Positions 39,367 to 48,602 of a stretch of 64,000 nucleotides of DNA are shown piece after piece. Within the stretch, counting starts at the first letter, position 1; each line of letters opens with the position of its first letter. The DNA comes from Candidatus Bathyarchaeota archaeon (GTDB lineage: Archaea; Thermoproteota; Bathyarchaeia; JAPDIZ01): the NCBI GenBank assembly GCA_029259355.1, contig JAPDIZ010000008.1, positions 1 through 64,000 on the forward strand, in the 5' to 3' direction. Under the pieces are notes generated by a model that was not told the origin of the DNA, did not search any database, and saw nothing but the letters and a program-made list of their open reading frames with translations. Made by a program: the position numbers and the translations under genes.

Positions 39367-39409
39367 TGGGGGAATCGCCGATAAGGCGTAGGAGAGCGCT
39401 CTGGGCGCT

Positions 39410-39688
39410 CTAATTAGAAGCTGCTCTGTAGACGACTTCAGCGATGTCAGACGCCGATACCCCCGCCAAAACCACTCCCCTTCTCCTCAAAAACTCTTGG
39501 ACAGCTGACTTGATCTCGTCTTCCTTGAGTGAGACGCCGACGAGAAACTTCTCCAACTCCTCAACAGCTTCTTCAGGAAAGGCGAAGAAGTCTCCTGTAA
39601 TGATTACGGAAACGAGCCTCCCTCCTACAGCTTCTGCATACGCTCTTATGAGCTTGCCTCCCTCCACGTGCTTCTCAGCCCTACCCAC
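39410..39688 (-). CDS. lplB: Lipoate-protein ligase accessory domain (LplB-like)
   Basis: The 92-aa protein HVEGGKLIRAYAEAVGGRL, ITGDFFAFPEEAVEELEKFL fits the C-terminal lipoate-ligase domain (as in the LplB partner of Thermoplasma LplA, and Pfam Lip_prot_lig_C). In bipartite systems both proteins are needed to make lipoyl-AMP. GTG 39688 is five bases after lplA's stop. This supports that the enzyme here is split. Confidence 0.8.
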   Translation of the reverse strand: MGRAEKHVEGGKLIRAYAEAVGGRLVSVIITGDFFAFPEEAVEELEKFLVGVSLKEDEIKSAVQEFLRRRGVVLAGVSASDIAEVVYRAASN

Positions 39689-39693
39689 GCTGC

Positions 39694-40443
39694 TTACCTC
39701 CTAAAGACCCAAGCCACCGACTTATGCTTGTTAACCAGCTCCCTAACCCTTGCTTTCTCCCACCCCGTTAGCTCCCCCTCGTAGAGCTCCATGCCAAGCG
39801 CTTTGGCAAACCCATACCTAAGCGCTTCCTTAGCTTCTTCCACCGAGACCTCTCTCTCCAGCTCCGCCTTAACCGTGGTGAGCCTCTCCTCAAGCCTTAC
39901 TCCCGCCTCCCTAACCGCCTTAAGCGTAGCGTACATCGCCTCAAAGTCGGCGTCCACTAAGAGCGTGCCGTGCTGCAAAACAACTCCCTTCCTCCTCGCC
40001 TGCGCGTTGCCAGAGATCTTTCTCCCTCCAGCCAGTACGTCGTTGGTGGGTTTGTAAGAAGCCTCTACCCCCAGCCACTCTAGAGCGTAGACCAAGCCTC
40101 TACAGATGGTTTCAAAGGTTTTTTGTACGTCGTCGGATATGCCTGGGTAGCCTACGTTCACCGCCACAGCATACTCTAAGCATCTCTCGTCTGTGTAGAT
40201 CGCTCCCCCACCACTTATCCTCCTCACGATGTCTATTCCGTGCTCTCTACAGAACTCTATATCAACGACTTCGTTCACTAGCTGAAAATACCCTATAGAA
40301 ACCGCGGGAGGCTTTCTCCGATAAAAGTGTAGGGTGTTGGGGACGAGATCGGCTGCTCTAGCCTCTAGGATGGCTTCATCAAGCGCTGCGCTTGTAGGGC
40401 CGTCAACTAGGTCGCTGTCCAAAAGCCTCCACCTACTCATCAA
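39694..40443 (-). CDS. lplA: Lipoate-protein ligase A catalytic subunit
   Basis: The 249-aa protein contains RRISGGGAIYTDERCLEYA and NDVLAGGRKISGNAQARRKG, the lipoate and ATP binding blocks with the conserved Lys, plus LQHGTLLVDADFEAM. It activates lipoate or octanoate and transfers it to the lysine of lipoyl domains. The start is ATG 40443, following an unknown 316-aa gene by three bases. The C-terminal accessory domain is encoded by the next gene. Confidence 0.92.
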   Translation of the reverse strand: MMSRWRLLDSDLVDGPTSAALDEAILEARAADLVPNTLHFYRRKPPAVSIGYFQLVNEVVDIEFCREHGIDIVRRISGGGAIYTDERCLEYAVAVNVGYPGISDDVQKTFETICRGLVYALEWLGVEASYKPTNDVLAGGRKISGNAQARRKGVVLQHGTLLVDADFEAMYATLKAVREAGVRLEERLTTVKAELEREVSVEEAKEALRYGFAKALGMELYEGELTGWEKARVRELVNKHKSVAWVFRR

Positions 40444-40446
40444 CCC

Positions 40447-41397
40447 CTACTCCCCCAAACCCAAGACCGCCTTAACTACTTCAGAGATAGCTGTTACCAA
40501 GTCCCATGGAGAAGCTGACCAAGGAACTATAGCCACAGGCTTTCCGTAGCCGCGGATGAGCTTCACCCCATCCTCAGCTCTGCAACACCTAGCGACGAAC
40601 CCGTGGATCGAGGCGTCCTTCGACAGATCTGCTGCTCGTCGAAGAGGACACATGTCTAGAAGCTCGAAATCGCTTAAGCCAAGCTCCCTCAACACACCAG
40701 CTGTTAAAGCGCACCCAACAACCGAACCCCCCGAAATCTCCGCAGTAGGAGGCTGCCTTAGCTCACAGCCTCCCTCCTCCAGCGGACAGAGCGAATAGGT
40801 CCTTCCGCTGGCCTCGCTAGCTAATGCAAGCGAGTCTACGAAGAAGTAGGCGAAGTCGAGGAGGCTGCGAGCGTAGGGCGGTATCTCTACCTGCTGCAAA
40901 AGAGCTTCAAGCCTGCTCGGCTTGGGTGGGATGGCGTCTACTAACGCAACTCGAATGGTTGGGGGAGGCTTCTCATCTCCAAAGACAACGAAGGTTATGT
41001 TTTCTCCCCTCCCTGAAACCACCACCGCACTCCTACCTTCCTCCTGCTTCGCTAAGAGAGCTCTGAGAATAACCTCCAAGGGGTTGTGCTCATCTACTCT
41101 CGAGTCTACCACAACCACCGTATCGCTGGTGTGCGCCAAAACCCCTGCCTCAACTACTTCACCCACCAAACCCCTTGAAGCACACTTCAGCCGATAGAGC
41201 GAAGCTTCTTCACCTCCTCTAAGCCTCCCTAAGCGCTTCCTAAGTACCGCGTATCGGGTTTTGTAGAAAACTCGCTTCCCCACAAGCCACTCGCTTGCCT
41301 CATCGAGTGAGCGCTCGCAGCAAAGCACAGTTACTTCAGAGCAGGATCGTGGAAAAACCCCTCTTCGCTTATACGTCCTGCTGGGGAACAATTTCAC
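40447..41397 (-). CDS. Unknown protein inside the lipoate operon
   Basis: I do not recognise this 316-aa protein. Visible features: an N-terminal third with VTVLCCERSLDEASEWL, a hydrophobic, possibly nucleotide-binding-like TVVVVDSRVDEHNPLEVILRALL, VALVDAIPPKPSRL, and a Cys-rich C-terminal half (YSLCPLEEGGCEL, LDMCPLRRAADL, VARCCRAEDG). Cys content suggests metal or Fe-S binding. It overlaps the upstream LipS1-like gene by 29 bases and precedes lplA by three, so it is co-expressed with lipoate genes. An accessory role in lipoyl synthesis is inference only. Confidence 0.7.
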   Translation of the reverse strand: MKLFPSRTYKRRGVFPRSCSEVTVLCCERSLDEASEWLVGKRVFYKTRYAVLRKRLGRLRGGEEASLYRLKCASRGLVGEVVEAGVLAHTSDTVVVVDSRVDEHNPLEVILRALLAKQEEGRSAVVVSGRGENITFVVFGDEKPPPTIRVALVDAIPPKPSRLEALLQQVEIPPYARSLLDFAYFFVDSLALASEASGRTYSLCPLEEGGCELRQPPTAEISGGSVVGCALTAGVLRELGLSDFELLDMCPLRRAADLSKDASIHGFVARCCRAEDGVKLIRGYGKPVAIVPWSASPWDLVTAISEVVKAVLGLGE

Positions 41398-42397
41398 AGC
41401 CCGTACACCTAAAGCACATAGTCTTAAAGCGGTAGGTTCTGAGGCCGTGTCGGTTCAAAACCTCCTTATACTTGAGCGCAAGCCCCAAGATGCGCGCTGC
41501 GCTCGGCCTATGAGCTCTTCCACCAGTAGCGGCTCTCAGCTCCTCCTCCCTAACTAAGGGGATTCGCAGAGGCCTTAGGTTCGCCACCACACCCATCTCA
41601 GCTAGCTTCCGAAGCCCAGATAAGGTGGTGTAGTCGCTTTCCCCAAGCCCTATCAAGACGTTGCTGCAGACCCTGTTTTTGCCGAATACCGTCGCTGCGT
41701 GTTCTAGAGCAGCGAGTATTCTTTCGTAGCTCTTGTGCGGGCAAACGGCTTGGAATATCCAACGGTCAAAGGTCTCTACGTTTATCTTGATCTCATCTGC
41801 TCCTACGCTATACAGCTCGTCTACGTACTCTGGCTTGGTTACGTATGGCTCCACTCCTATGGGGATGGAGTGCCCAAACTCTCTCCTAAGCAGCTTAACA
41901 ACTTGAGACAAGAGCTTAACTGATTCTCTCTCGGATCCGAGGACGCTGCAGGTGAGCGCTATCGCATCGATGCGATATCTCTCCAGCGCTTCCTCCACGA
42001 TTCGCGCAACCTTTTGGGGCTTTAGCACAAACCCGATGCCTAGCTTCGGAGTTGCGCAGAACTTGCAGTCGAAGGCGCAGGGAGTTGAGAGGTTGATGAA
42101 GAGTTGGTTGGGCACGTGGTGAGGAGGGGTTTGGACAGCAACCTTTTCCAAAAAAGTTGTTCCGCTGAGCTCGACAGCAAACCCATCGCTTCTCCTCACC
42201 AGCGAGAAGGGGCTTTCCTCAACGGCTAGTCTCACCCTATATCCATCGAACTCGACGAAGAGGCTCCTCAGACCAGCGTCTGGGCCAGCGGTGGCTCTTT
42301 CAAGTGGAGCTAGCTCAACGCCTTGTGAGAGGCTTATCCAGCCCTCCTCTAGCAGCAGAGCCTTCTTCAAAGCGCTTTGAGGAACTTCGCTCCTCAA
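41369..42397 (-). CDS. Radical SAM protein, LipS1-like
   Basis: The 342-aa protein has a ~90-residue N-terminal region, then LSTPCAFDCKFCATP (C107, C111, C114), IGVEPYVTKPEY, INVETFDRWIFQ, and a C-terminal MCFRCTGCEIVPQ with two more Cys pairs that could hold an auxiliary cluster, as lipoyl synthases need two clusters. It matches the biotin-synthase-related archaeal group that includes LipS1 of Thermococcus. Start is TTG 42397. GGAGGTG lies 13 bases upstream. Lipoyl synthase activity is an inference that rests on the operon with lplA/lplB. Confidence 0.65.
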   Translation of the reverse strand: MRSEVPQSALKKALLLEEGWISLSQGVELAPLERATAGPDAGLRSLFVEFDGYRVRLAVEESPFSLVRRSDGFAVELSGTTFLEKVAVQTPPHHVPNQLFINLSTPCAFDCKFCATPKLGIGFVLKPQKVARIVEEALERYRIDAIALTCSVLGSERESVKLLSQVVKLLRREFGHSIPIGVEPYVTKPEYVDELYSVGADEIKINVETFDRWIFQAVCPHKSYERILAALEHAATVFGKNRVCSNVLIGLGESDYTTLSGLRKLAEMGVVANLRPLRIPLVREEELRAATGGRAHRPSAARILGLALKYKEVLNRHGLRTYRFKTMCFRCTGCEIVPQQDV

Positions 42398-42439
42398 CCT
42401 TCCCCATGCTCACCTCCAGATGCACTAATCTCCCTCACG

Positions 42440-42448
42440 GTTATATAG
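42440..42448. promoter_or_regulatory. TATA element between LipS1-like gene and thioredoxin
   Basis: TTATATAGG reads as a box A on either strand. On the + strand it fits the thioredoxin start ATG at 42480. On the minus strand it would place a start near 42418, before the GGAGGTG of the lipoate operon. Confidence 0.5.
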
Positions 42449-42479
42449 GATATTTCTCGAAATGTTGACGGGGTTTCTG

Positions 42480-42896
42480 ATGAGCGCAAACGAAGAGGAA
42501 GACCTCGAGCTAAAGATGCTGAAGATGAGGAGGCTCAGGGAGCTTATGTCTGAGGGCAAGAAGGAGGAGCCTAGGATACTTCAGCCCACCCCAGAGGAGT
42601 TCGATAGGCTTATAGCGACTTCGGACAAGCCCGTGCTCGTGGACTTTTGGGCGGAGTGGTGCATGCCCTGCCACATGATGCACCCCATCTTCGAAAAGCT
42701 CGCAAAGAAGTATGGAGACCGCGTGGTCTTCGTGAGGATAAACGTCGACCTAGCTCCCTCCATTGCTGGTAGGTACGGGATAATGGCTATACCGACGTTC
42801 ATGATATTCATAGACGGCGCTCCGGCCGATATGGTGGTGGGCGCCGTAGGTGAAGGCCCCCTCGAAGCCATGATAAGAAAGTACGTCGGTGGTTAG
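42480..42896 (+). CDS. Thioredoxin-like protein
   Basis: The thioredoxin domain has FWAEWCMPCHMMHPIF with redox motif W-C-M-P-C, plus the cis-Pro in IMAIPTFMIF. An acidic and basic N-terminal extension of about 45 residues precedes it (EEEDLELKMLKMRRLRELM), likely helical. From ATG 42480 it is 138 aa; ATG 42462 would add six residues but is too close to the TATA box. It reduces disulfides in the cytoplasm. The next gene begins four bases after its stop. Confidence 0.9.
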   Translation: MSANEEEDLELKMLKMRRLRELMSEGKKEEPRILQPTPEEFDRLIATSDKPVLVDFWAEWCMPCHMMHPIFEKLAKKYGDRVVFVRINVDLAPSIAGRYGIMAIPTFMIFIDGAPADMVVGAVGEGPLEAMIRKYVGG

Positions 42897-42900
42897 CCCT

Positions 42901-43998
42901 ATGCCGCCTACGCTAGCTATCATCAAGCAGACTGAGGAGCTTTTGAGCCACGACTTTGGCCCCTGGCACCCCTTCAAGAATAGGGAGCGCTTCGAGAAGT
43001 ACATGGCACTCATCGAGCAGCACGGCATAACCAAGCTTCCTTGGGTAAAGCTCATAACTCCCACCAAGGTGGCTACGGAGGAAGATATCCTAGCCGTACA
43101 CGACCAGTCGCTGATAGACCTCATCAAGAGGCTTAGCAAAACCGGTGGGATGCTGGACGGCGACACTCCGGTGCCGCCTGGAACCTACGAGCGGACGCTG
43201 ATACAGGCGGGGGCCTCTATGGAGGCGGTCGAGTCCATCATGAGGGGCGAATACGTAAGAGCCATCCAGTGCGTAGCCTTCGGCGGACACCACGCAACCC
43301 GTAGGCACGTTGGCCGCTCCTTCGGATTCTGCTACTTCAACCACGAAGGCGTCGCTATGAGGTACCTGCAGAGGATTGGACTAGCTAAGCGCTTCTTCGT
43401 CCTTGACTGCGACGCACACCACGGCAATGGCATACAAGACATATTCTACGACGACCCAACGGTGCTCTACATGTCTCTCCACCAAGACCCACTTACGCTG
43501 TATCCCGGAACCGGCTTCGTCCACGAAGTGGGTAGCGGGGAGGGGGAGGGCTATAATGTGAACGTGCCGCTTCCACCGGGAACCACCAACCAGAGCTACT
43601 TGAGGGCGCTGGAGGAGGTCTTCGTACCGCTTTTCAGAGAGTACAAGCCGGATATGCTGGTCTACCTGCTGGGAGCAGATACCTACTTTGCTGACCCTCT
43701 CACCATGCTCAAGCTTACGCTCTCCTGTTACTCGGAAGCTCCGAAGTTGGTGGTCGACTGTGCCAACGAGGTTTGTGGAGGAAGGGTATTCACCATCTTA
43801 GCTGGTGGATATCATGTCGACGCCGCCGCAAGAGTGTTTTGCATAGGCACGGCTAGGCTAGCCGAGGTAGAGCCTCCAGATCTCTCAGACGAGCTGGGTG
43901 CGCCGACCGAAGAAGATCCCCGCGTCACTGCACGCGTCGAAAAAGTGCTTTCTGAGTTAAAGCAGGTTCTCTCCAAGTACTGGAGCTGCTTTGCTTAG
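42901..43998 (+). CDS. HDAC-superfamily (acetoin utilization/acetylpolyamine) deacetylase
   Basis: From ATG 42901 the 365-aa protein has the arginase/HDAC fold core: AFGGHHATRRHVG, GFCYFNHEGVA, LDCDAHHGNGIQD with the zinc Asp and His, and LGADTYFADP with the second Asp ligand. HDAC-family archaeal enzymes deacetylate polyamines or proteins. GTG 42889 would overlap thioredoxin. It is a distant paralogue of the protein at 58145-58990. Acylphosphatase follows three bases later. Confidence 0.9.
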   Translation: MPPTLAIIKQTEELLSHDFGPWHPFKNRERFEKYMALIEQHGITKLPWVKLITPTKVATEEDILAVHDQSLIDLIKRLSKTGGMLDGDTPVPPGTYERTLIQAGASMEAVESIMRGEYVRAIQCVAFGGHHATRRHVGRSFGFCYFNHEGVAMRYLQRIGLAKRFFVLDCDAHHGNGIQDIFYDDPTVLYMSLHQDPLTLYPGTGFVHEVGSGEGEGYNVNVPLPPGTTNQSYLRALEEVFVPLFREYKPDMLVYLLGADTYFADPLTMLKLTLSCYSEAPKLVVDCANEVCGGRVFTILAGGYHVDAAARVFCIGTARLAEVEPPDLSDELGAPTEEDPRVTARVEKVLSELKQVLSKYWSCFA

Positions 43999-44001
43999 GG
44001 G

Positions 44002-44301
44002 GTGAGCTCTCTGTCTCGCCCCACAAACCTCAAGCGAGTTCATGTGTGGATAAGCGGAAGAGTTCAGGGCGTGTTCTTCCGCTGGGAAACCATGAAGAGA
44101 GCTAGGGCTTTGGGCGTAAGGGGTTGGGTGAGAAACCTCTCTGACGGGAGAGTTGAGGCAGTTTTCGAGGGCTCTGAGGAAGCGGTGGAGCAGATGCTTG
44201 AGTTTTGTCGAGAAGGGCCTCCCGCAGCTAGAGTTACCAAGGTGGAGGCTAGGGAAGAGCCCTATAGGGGCGAGTTCAGCGACTTCCGGATACTTCACTG
44301 A
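44002..44301 (+). CDS. Acylphosphatase
   Basis: The 99-aa product contains ISGRVQGVFFRWETMKRA with catalytic Arg in the phosphate loop G-R-V-Q-G-V and GWVRNLSDGRVEAVFEG with the conserved Asn. It hydrolyses acylphosphates such as acetyl phosphate or 1,3-bisphosphoglycerate. It begins three bases after the HDAC gene. Confidence 0.92.
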   Translation: MSSLSRPTNLKRVHVWISGRVQGVFFRWETMKRARALGVRGWVRNLSDGRVEAVFEGSEEAVEQMLEFCREGPPAARVTKVEAREEPYRGEFSDFRILH

Positions 44302-44461
44302 GGAATAAAAGGGATATGGGCTTTCCTAAGATAATTTGGAGAAAGGAATGAGGGTTCCGATAAGAGAGTATATACATTTTCATAGGAATGCGAAGCACTA
44401 AAGGGTTTGAGTAATAGCACTAATTTTTTAGATAAGGGTTTTTTACTTAGGCACAAGGTGT

Positions 44462-45154
44462 ATGGGGGGCTGGGGAAAGGAGTTGGAGCTCTGGATAGAC
44501 TCTGGAGACATTGAGGAGATAAAAAAGGCAGTTGAGCTGGGAGCAATCACGGGCGTAACCACCAACCCCACTCTTATAGCCAAAGTGGGGTACACAAAGG
44601 ACTTTCGCGAAGTAGTTAGGGAGATATGCCGCATAGTAGATGGCCCCGTAAGCGTAGAGGCTGTAAGCCTACACGCAGATGGCATAGTCGAGGAAGCTAG
44701 GGAGCTGGTGAAGCTGGGAGACAACGTCGTGATAAAGATCCCCGTCATACCAGAGGGGCTTAAGGCGATGAAGAGGCTTAGCCAAGAAGGCATCAGAGTC
44801 AATGCCACTTTGGTGTTTTCGACCAACCAAGCGCTTTTGGCTGCGAGAGCGGGCGCAGCCTACGTAAGCCCCTTCATAGGCAGATTAGACGACATCGGAC
44901 ACAACGGTATGCAGGTGGTTAGGGACGCTGCTCAGATATTCAGAAGCTACAACATGCCCACCAGGGTGATTGCTGCCAGCATAAGGCACCCACTCCACGT
45001 GATAGAAGCTGCTAAGGCGGGTGCACATGTAGCCACCATACCATACCGCGTCATCGAGCAGATGGTTAAGCACCCCCTAACAGATATAGGGCTGGAGAGG
45101 TTCTTGGCTGATTGGCAGAAAGTTGTTAAGCAAGAGGCGGTGAAATGCCCATAA
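44462..45154 (+). CDS. tal: Transaldolase (fructose-6-phosphate aldolase/TalC type)
   Basis: The 230-aa protein has the short TalC/MipB-type sequence: [29 protein letters not shown], Schiff-base Lys92 in [12 protein letters not shown], and [12 protein letters not shown]-type strand ([12 protein letters not shown]). Its length puts it in the small group that includes true transaldolases and F6P aldolases. It is the first of four carbohydrate genes: transketolase N, transketolase C and ribulose-5-phosphate 3-epimerase follow. The region 44302-44461 before it is AT-rich, and no extra gene was seen there. Confidence 0.92.
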   Translation: MGGWGKELELWIDSGDIEEIKKAVELGAITGVTTNPTLIAKVGYTKDFREVVREICRIVDGPVSVEAVSLHADGIVEEARELVKLGDNVVIKIPVIPEGLKAMKRLSQEGIRVNATLVFSTNQALLAARAGAAYVSPFIGRLDDIGHNGMQVVRDAAQIFRSYNMPTRVIAASIRHPLHVIEAAKAGAHVATIPYRVIEQMVKHPLTDIGLERFLADWQKVVKQEAVKCP

Positions 45155-46020
45155 TCAACAACAAGCACGAGCCACACACCGAAGAGCTAGTTAAGAGGCT
45201 TGAAAAGCTAGCCAAGAAGTTTAGGCGAGAAATCCTCATCATGACCACCAAAGCGGGCTCGGGACACCCCGGGGGGTCTCTCTCCGCCATCGACGTAATC
45301 ACCGCCATATACTTCCACCAGCTCCGCCACGACCCCAGCAATCCCAAGTGGGAGGATAGAGACCGCTTCGTGCTCTCCAAGGGGCACGCTTGCCCAGCGC
45401 TCTACGCCGTCCTAAGCGAGCTGGGCTACTTCCCAAAGGACGAGATACACAACCTCAGGAGAATAGGCAGCATCCTTCAGGGACACCCGGATATGGTGAA
45501 GACTCCGGGTGTTGAGATGTCCACGGGCTCCTTGGGGCAGGGCCTCTCCGCAGCCATAGGCATGGCTTTAGCGGCCAAGCTAGACCGAAAAGACTACAGA
45601 GTCTACGTTATGCTGGGTGATGGCGAGATCAACGAGGGGCAGGTTTGGGAAGCTGCTATGGTCGCGGCCAAGTACAAGCTAGACAACCTGATCGCGATAT
45701 TGGATCGAAACAGGTATCAGCTCGACGGCTACACCGAGGACTTCCTACCCCTTGAGCCGCTTGCTGAGAAGTGGAGGTCCTTCGGCTGGCACGTGATGGA
45801 GATGGATGGCCACAACATGAAGGAGATCCTCGACACGCTTGACGAGGCTGAGAAGGTTAGGGGAAAGCCAGTCATGATCATCGCCCACACCATAAAGGGA
45901 AAGGGCGTATCCTTCATGGAGAACGAAAACAAGTACCACGGGAAAGCTTTAACCCCCGAAGAGCTTGAGAAAGCGTTAAAAGAGCTTGAAGACCCCGAGG
46001 ACGATGAACCCCGTGGTTGA
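45145..46020 (+). CDS. tktA: Transketolase, N-terminal subunit
   Basis: The 291-aa protein carries the TPP/Mg motif [52 protein letters not shown], and [16 protein letters not shown]. In archaea transketolase is split between two adjacent genes; this is the TPP-binding half. It overlaps the transaldolase gene by 10 bases and the C-terminal half by its last codons. It transfers C2 units between ketoses and aldoses. Confidence 0.93.
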   Translation: MPIINNKHEPHTEELVKRLEKLAKKFRREILIMTTKAGSGHPGGSLSAIDVITAIYFHQLRHDPSNPKWEDRDRFVLSKGHACPALYAVLSELGYFPKDEIHNLRRIGSILQGHPDMVKTPGVEMSTGSLGQGLSAAIGMALAAKLDRKDYRVYVMLGDGEINEGQVWEAAMVAAKYKLDNLIAILDRNRYQLDGYTEDFLPLEPLAEKWRSFGWHVMEMDGHNMKEILDTLDEAEKVRGKPVMIIAHTIKGKGVSFMENENKYHGKALTPEELEKALKELEDPEDDEPRG

Positions 46021-46990
46021 GATGAGGAGGGCGCACACCCGAGATGCCTATGGACGCGCCTTGGTTGAGTTGGGTAGGAGAAACCCCAACGTAGTGGTTT
46101 TGGACGCAGACCTCTCCACCTCAACCAAAACCGCTATGTTTGGGAAGGAGTTTCCCGAGCGCTTCTTCAACGTAGGCATAACTGAGCAGAACATGATGAG
46201 CATAGCAGCTGGTCTAGCAACTTGTGGAAAAACGGTCTTCGTAAGCACCTTCGCCGTCTTCGCCACGGGGAGAGCGTTTAACCAAGTGAGGCAGTCGATA
46301 GCCTACACCAACCTAAACGTCAAGATAGTCGCAACCCACGGCGGGATAAGCGTAGGCGAAGACGGAGCATCGCACCACAGCATAGAGGATATTGCGCTGA
46401 TGAGGGTTTTGCCGAACATGACGGTGGTTGTTCCCGCTGACGCCATAGAGACTGAGCAGGTCATATTTGCGGTAGCTGAGAAGCCTGGCCCAGTCTACGT
46501 AAGGCTTTGCCGACCGCCTACTCCACTGATCTACGAAGAGGGGTACAAGTTCCGCGGACAGCCTCTCAAGTACGAGCTGGGCAAAGCCGTCTTGCTTGAG
46601 GAGGGGAGCGACGTAACGATATTGGCTACCGGGATATTGGTTTATGAAGCCCTCGAAGCAGCTGCTCTTCTGAGGAAGAAGGGCATAAGCGCAGAGGTTG
46701 TGAACGTTCACACCATAAAGCCGCTGGACGAAGAGCTTGTAGAGAAGTCGGCTAGGAAGACTGGCGCTGTTGTAACTGCTGAAGACCACAGCATAATAGG
46801 TGGTTTGGGAGGAGCGGTTGCCGAGTTTCTGTGCGAAACCTACCCCGTCCCCATGGCTCGCGTAGGCGTTAGAGACGTTTTCTGCGACTCCGGCCCTTGG
46901 GAGGAGCTACTCGCCTACTACGGCTTAACCGCTTCAGGGATCGCAGATGCTGCTCAGAAGGTGATCTCCAGCAGGGGCGTGGTGAGGTAA
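46004..46990 (+). CDS. tktB: Transketolase, C-terminal subunit
   Basis: The protein has the pyrimidine-binding domain with [20 protein letters not shown] and its conserved Glu, [21 protein letters not shown], and the C-terminal domain ([15 protein letters not shown]). Start candidates are ATG 46004 and ATG 46022, which lies one base after the N-subunit stop; TTG 45986 is possible but less likely. It forms the active enzyme with the preceding subunit. The next gene's CTG follows its stop by one base. Confidence 0.93.
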   Translation: MNPVVEMRRAHTRDAYGRALVELGRRNPNVVVLDADLSTSTKTAMFGKEFPERFFNVGITEQNMMSIAAGLATCGKTVFVSTFAVFATGRAFNQVRQSIAYTNLNVKIVATHGGISVGEDGASHHSIEDIALMRVLPNMTVVVPADAIETEQVIFAVAEKPGPVYVRLCRPPTPLIYEEGYKFRGQPLKYELGKAVLLEEGSDVTILATGILVYEALEAAALLRKKGISAEVVNVHTIKPLDEELVEKSARKTGAVVTAEDHSIIGGLGGAVAEFLCETYPVPMARVGVRDVFCDSGPWEELLAYYGLTASGIADAAQKVISSRGVVR

Positions 46991-46991
46991 T

Positions 46992-47681
46992 CTGTCCAAA
47001 AAGCCTCTTCGCATCAAGATAGCTCCGTCCATCCTCTCAGCAGACTTCGCAAGACTTGGGGAGCAAGTCAAGCAAGCTGAGGAGGGCGGGGCTGACCTCA
47101 TACACGTAGACGTGATGGACGGCCACTTCGTCCCAAACATCTCCATAGGCGTCCCCGTGGTCGAGTCTCTTCGAAAGATAACAGACCTCCCAATAGAGGC
47201 TCATCTAATGGTGGAGTCCCCAGACCACCTAATACCTGCGTTCGCCAAAGCAGGCTCTGACGTAATAACCGTCCACGTAGAAGCTTGCAAGCACCTCCAC
47301 AGAACTCTTCAGAGCATAAGAGCTTTGGGCAAGTCCGCTGGGGTTGCGCTCAACCCATCTACTCTTCCATCCTCTGTGGAGTACGTGCTGCACATGGTGG
47401 ACTTGGTTTTGGTGATGACGGTAAACCCCGGCTTCAGTGGGCAGGAGTTTCTCCCCGAGATGCTGCCCAAGATAGAGCGGGTTAGGCAGATGGTGGACGA
47501 AGCTGGCTTAGAGGCCGACGTAGCCGTAGATGGCGGGGTTTCGCCCAAAACCGCTGAGCAAGTTGTTAGAGCCGGAGCTAACTTCTTGGTGGCGGGAACC
47601 TCTGTTTTTAGAGCAAAAGACATTTCGGAGGCGGTGAGAGAGCTTAGGCGAGTAGCTGAAGAAGCTCTCAAAAAAGGCTAA
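46992..47681 (+). CDS. rpe: Ribulose-phosphate 3-epimerase, CTG start
   Basis: The 229-aa protein starts IKIAPSILSADFARLGEQV, continues VDVMDGHFVPNISIG, THVEA-like VHVEACKHL, VMTVNPGFSGQEF and VDGGVSPKTAEQV, the full epimerase order with the metal-binding His and Asp. An in-frame TGA sits at 46983-46985 and no ATG, GTG or TTG occurs before 47112, inside the conserved domain. CTG 46992 is therefore the start, one base after transketolase. It converts ribulose-5-P and xylulose-5-P. It converges with larB, overlapping by 4. Confidence 0.9.
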   Translation: MSKKPLRIKIAPSILSADFARLGEQVKQAEEGGADLIHVDVMDGHFVPNISIGVPVVESLRKITDLPIEAHLMVESPDHLIPAFAKAGSDVITVHVEACKHLHRTLQSIRALGKSAGVALNPSTLPSSVEYVLHMVDLVLVMTVNPGFSGQEFLPEMLPKIERVRQMVDEAGLEADVAVDGGVSPKTAEQVVRAGANFLVAGTSVFRAKDISEAVRELRRVAEEALKKG

Positions 47682-48463
47682 GCCTTCTTTTCCCTAAATC
47701 TAGCAGCTCTGTTAGCTATTAGCGCGGCAAAAGCTCCTGCAGGAACTCCTCCATCGATGTTGACCACCGCAACCCCCAGTGGGCATGCTTGGAGCATAGC
47801 TAGCAAAGCGCTTTCTCCACCCGCACCCGCTCCATATCCGATCGATGTCGGAACCCCTACTACGGGCACATCGACCAAGCTCGCTACTATGGAGGCGAGA
47901 GCTCCTTCCCTCCCCGCAACAACTACGATCGCGTCTACCTCTTCCTTAATCATCTTCTTGAGAGGCTCTGCGAGCCTGTGCAAGCCCGCAACCCCTACGT
48001 CGTGGAAGACAAAGACTTCGCAGCCCATCTCTCTCGCCACCACCGCAGCTTCTTCAGCAATGGGTACGTCGCTGGTTCCTGCCGATAGAATCCCAACCCT
48101 ACCGCCCGTCTTTTCGGCTCTGTAGCCGCTTTTTCGCGCAACCAGCATACCAGCTTTCTCAAACATCTCGACTTCGTAGCTGCGTAGCTCTTCTGCGAGT
48201 TTGTGAAGAGCTTCTCCCCAAAGCCTGCTGACCACGACTCTCCCCGCTTTCTCCAAAGCCGTCTTCGAGATCTCCACCAACTCCTCAAACCCCTTGCCCT
48301 CCGCCAAAACGATCTCTGGCACCTGCCGCCTCTGATCCCTCCCAACGTCTAGCCTAACAACTCCCAAGACCTCTTCGATGGAGACTAGCCTAAGCCTCTT
48401 CTCAGCCTCCTCTATGCTGAGCTCTCCCCTAGCCACTTGCTCCAGTATTTCTCGGACGCTCAT
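47678..48463 (-). CDS. larB: LarB-like pyridinium-3,5-biscarboxylic acid mononucleotide synthase
   Basis: The 261-aa protein (ATG 48463) has an N-terminal helical region (VREILEQVARGELSIEEA) and a PurE-like domain, GILSAGTSDVPIAEEAAVVA and VPTSIGYGAGAGG. LarB carboxylates nicotinic acid adenine dinucleotide in making the nickel-pincer cofactor. A frame extension to 48523 is open but not conserved. larC is divergent 194 bases away, separated by a small remnant. LarE is not in the window. Confidence 0.88.
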   Translation of the reverse strand: MSVREILEQVARGELSIEEAEKRLRLVSIEEVLGVVRLDVGRDQRRQVPEIVLAEGKGFEELVEISKTALEKAGRVVVSRLWGEALHKLAEELRSYEVEMFEKAGMLVARKSGYRAEKTGGRVGILSAGTSDVPIAEEAAVVAREMGCEVFVFHDVGVAGLHRLAEPLKKMIKEEVDAIVVVAGREGALASIVASLVDVPVVGVPTSIGYGAGAGGESALLAMLQACPLGVAVVNIDGGVPAGAFAALIANRAARFREKKA

Positions 48464-48521
48464 CAAACCACCATCCAGAGTCATATGAAGCGGCTTAGAA
48501 GATAAAGAGTGAGGAATAGGC

Positions 48522-48587
48522 ATGGGCTTAGGGAACGTTGCGTCGAGCAGGTGGCTCTACCTAGCTCTGCTCGCTGCTCTCGCGTAG
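48522..48587 (+). pseudogene. N-terminal remnant of a membrane transporter
   Basis: ATG to TAG encodes 21 residues, GLGNVASSRWLYLALLAALA, a positively flanked hydrophobic start like a permease signal anchor. It is cut short by TAG, with no continuation. It may simply be a chance frame. Confidence 0.25.
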
Positions 48588-48602
48588 GGAGTAGCTTTCA
48601 AG

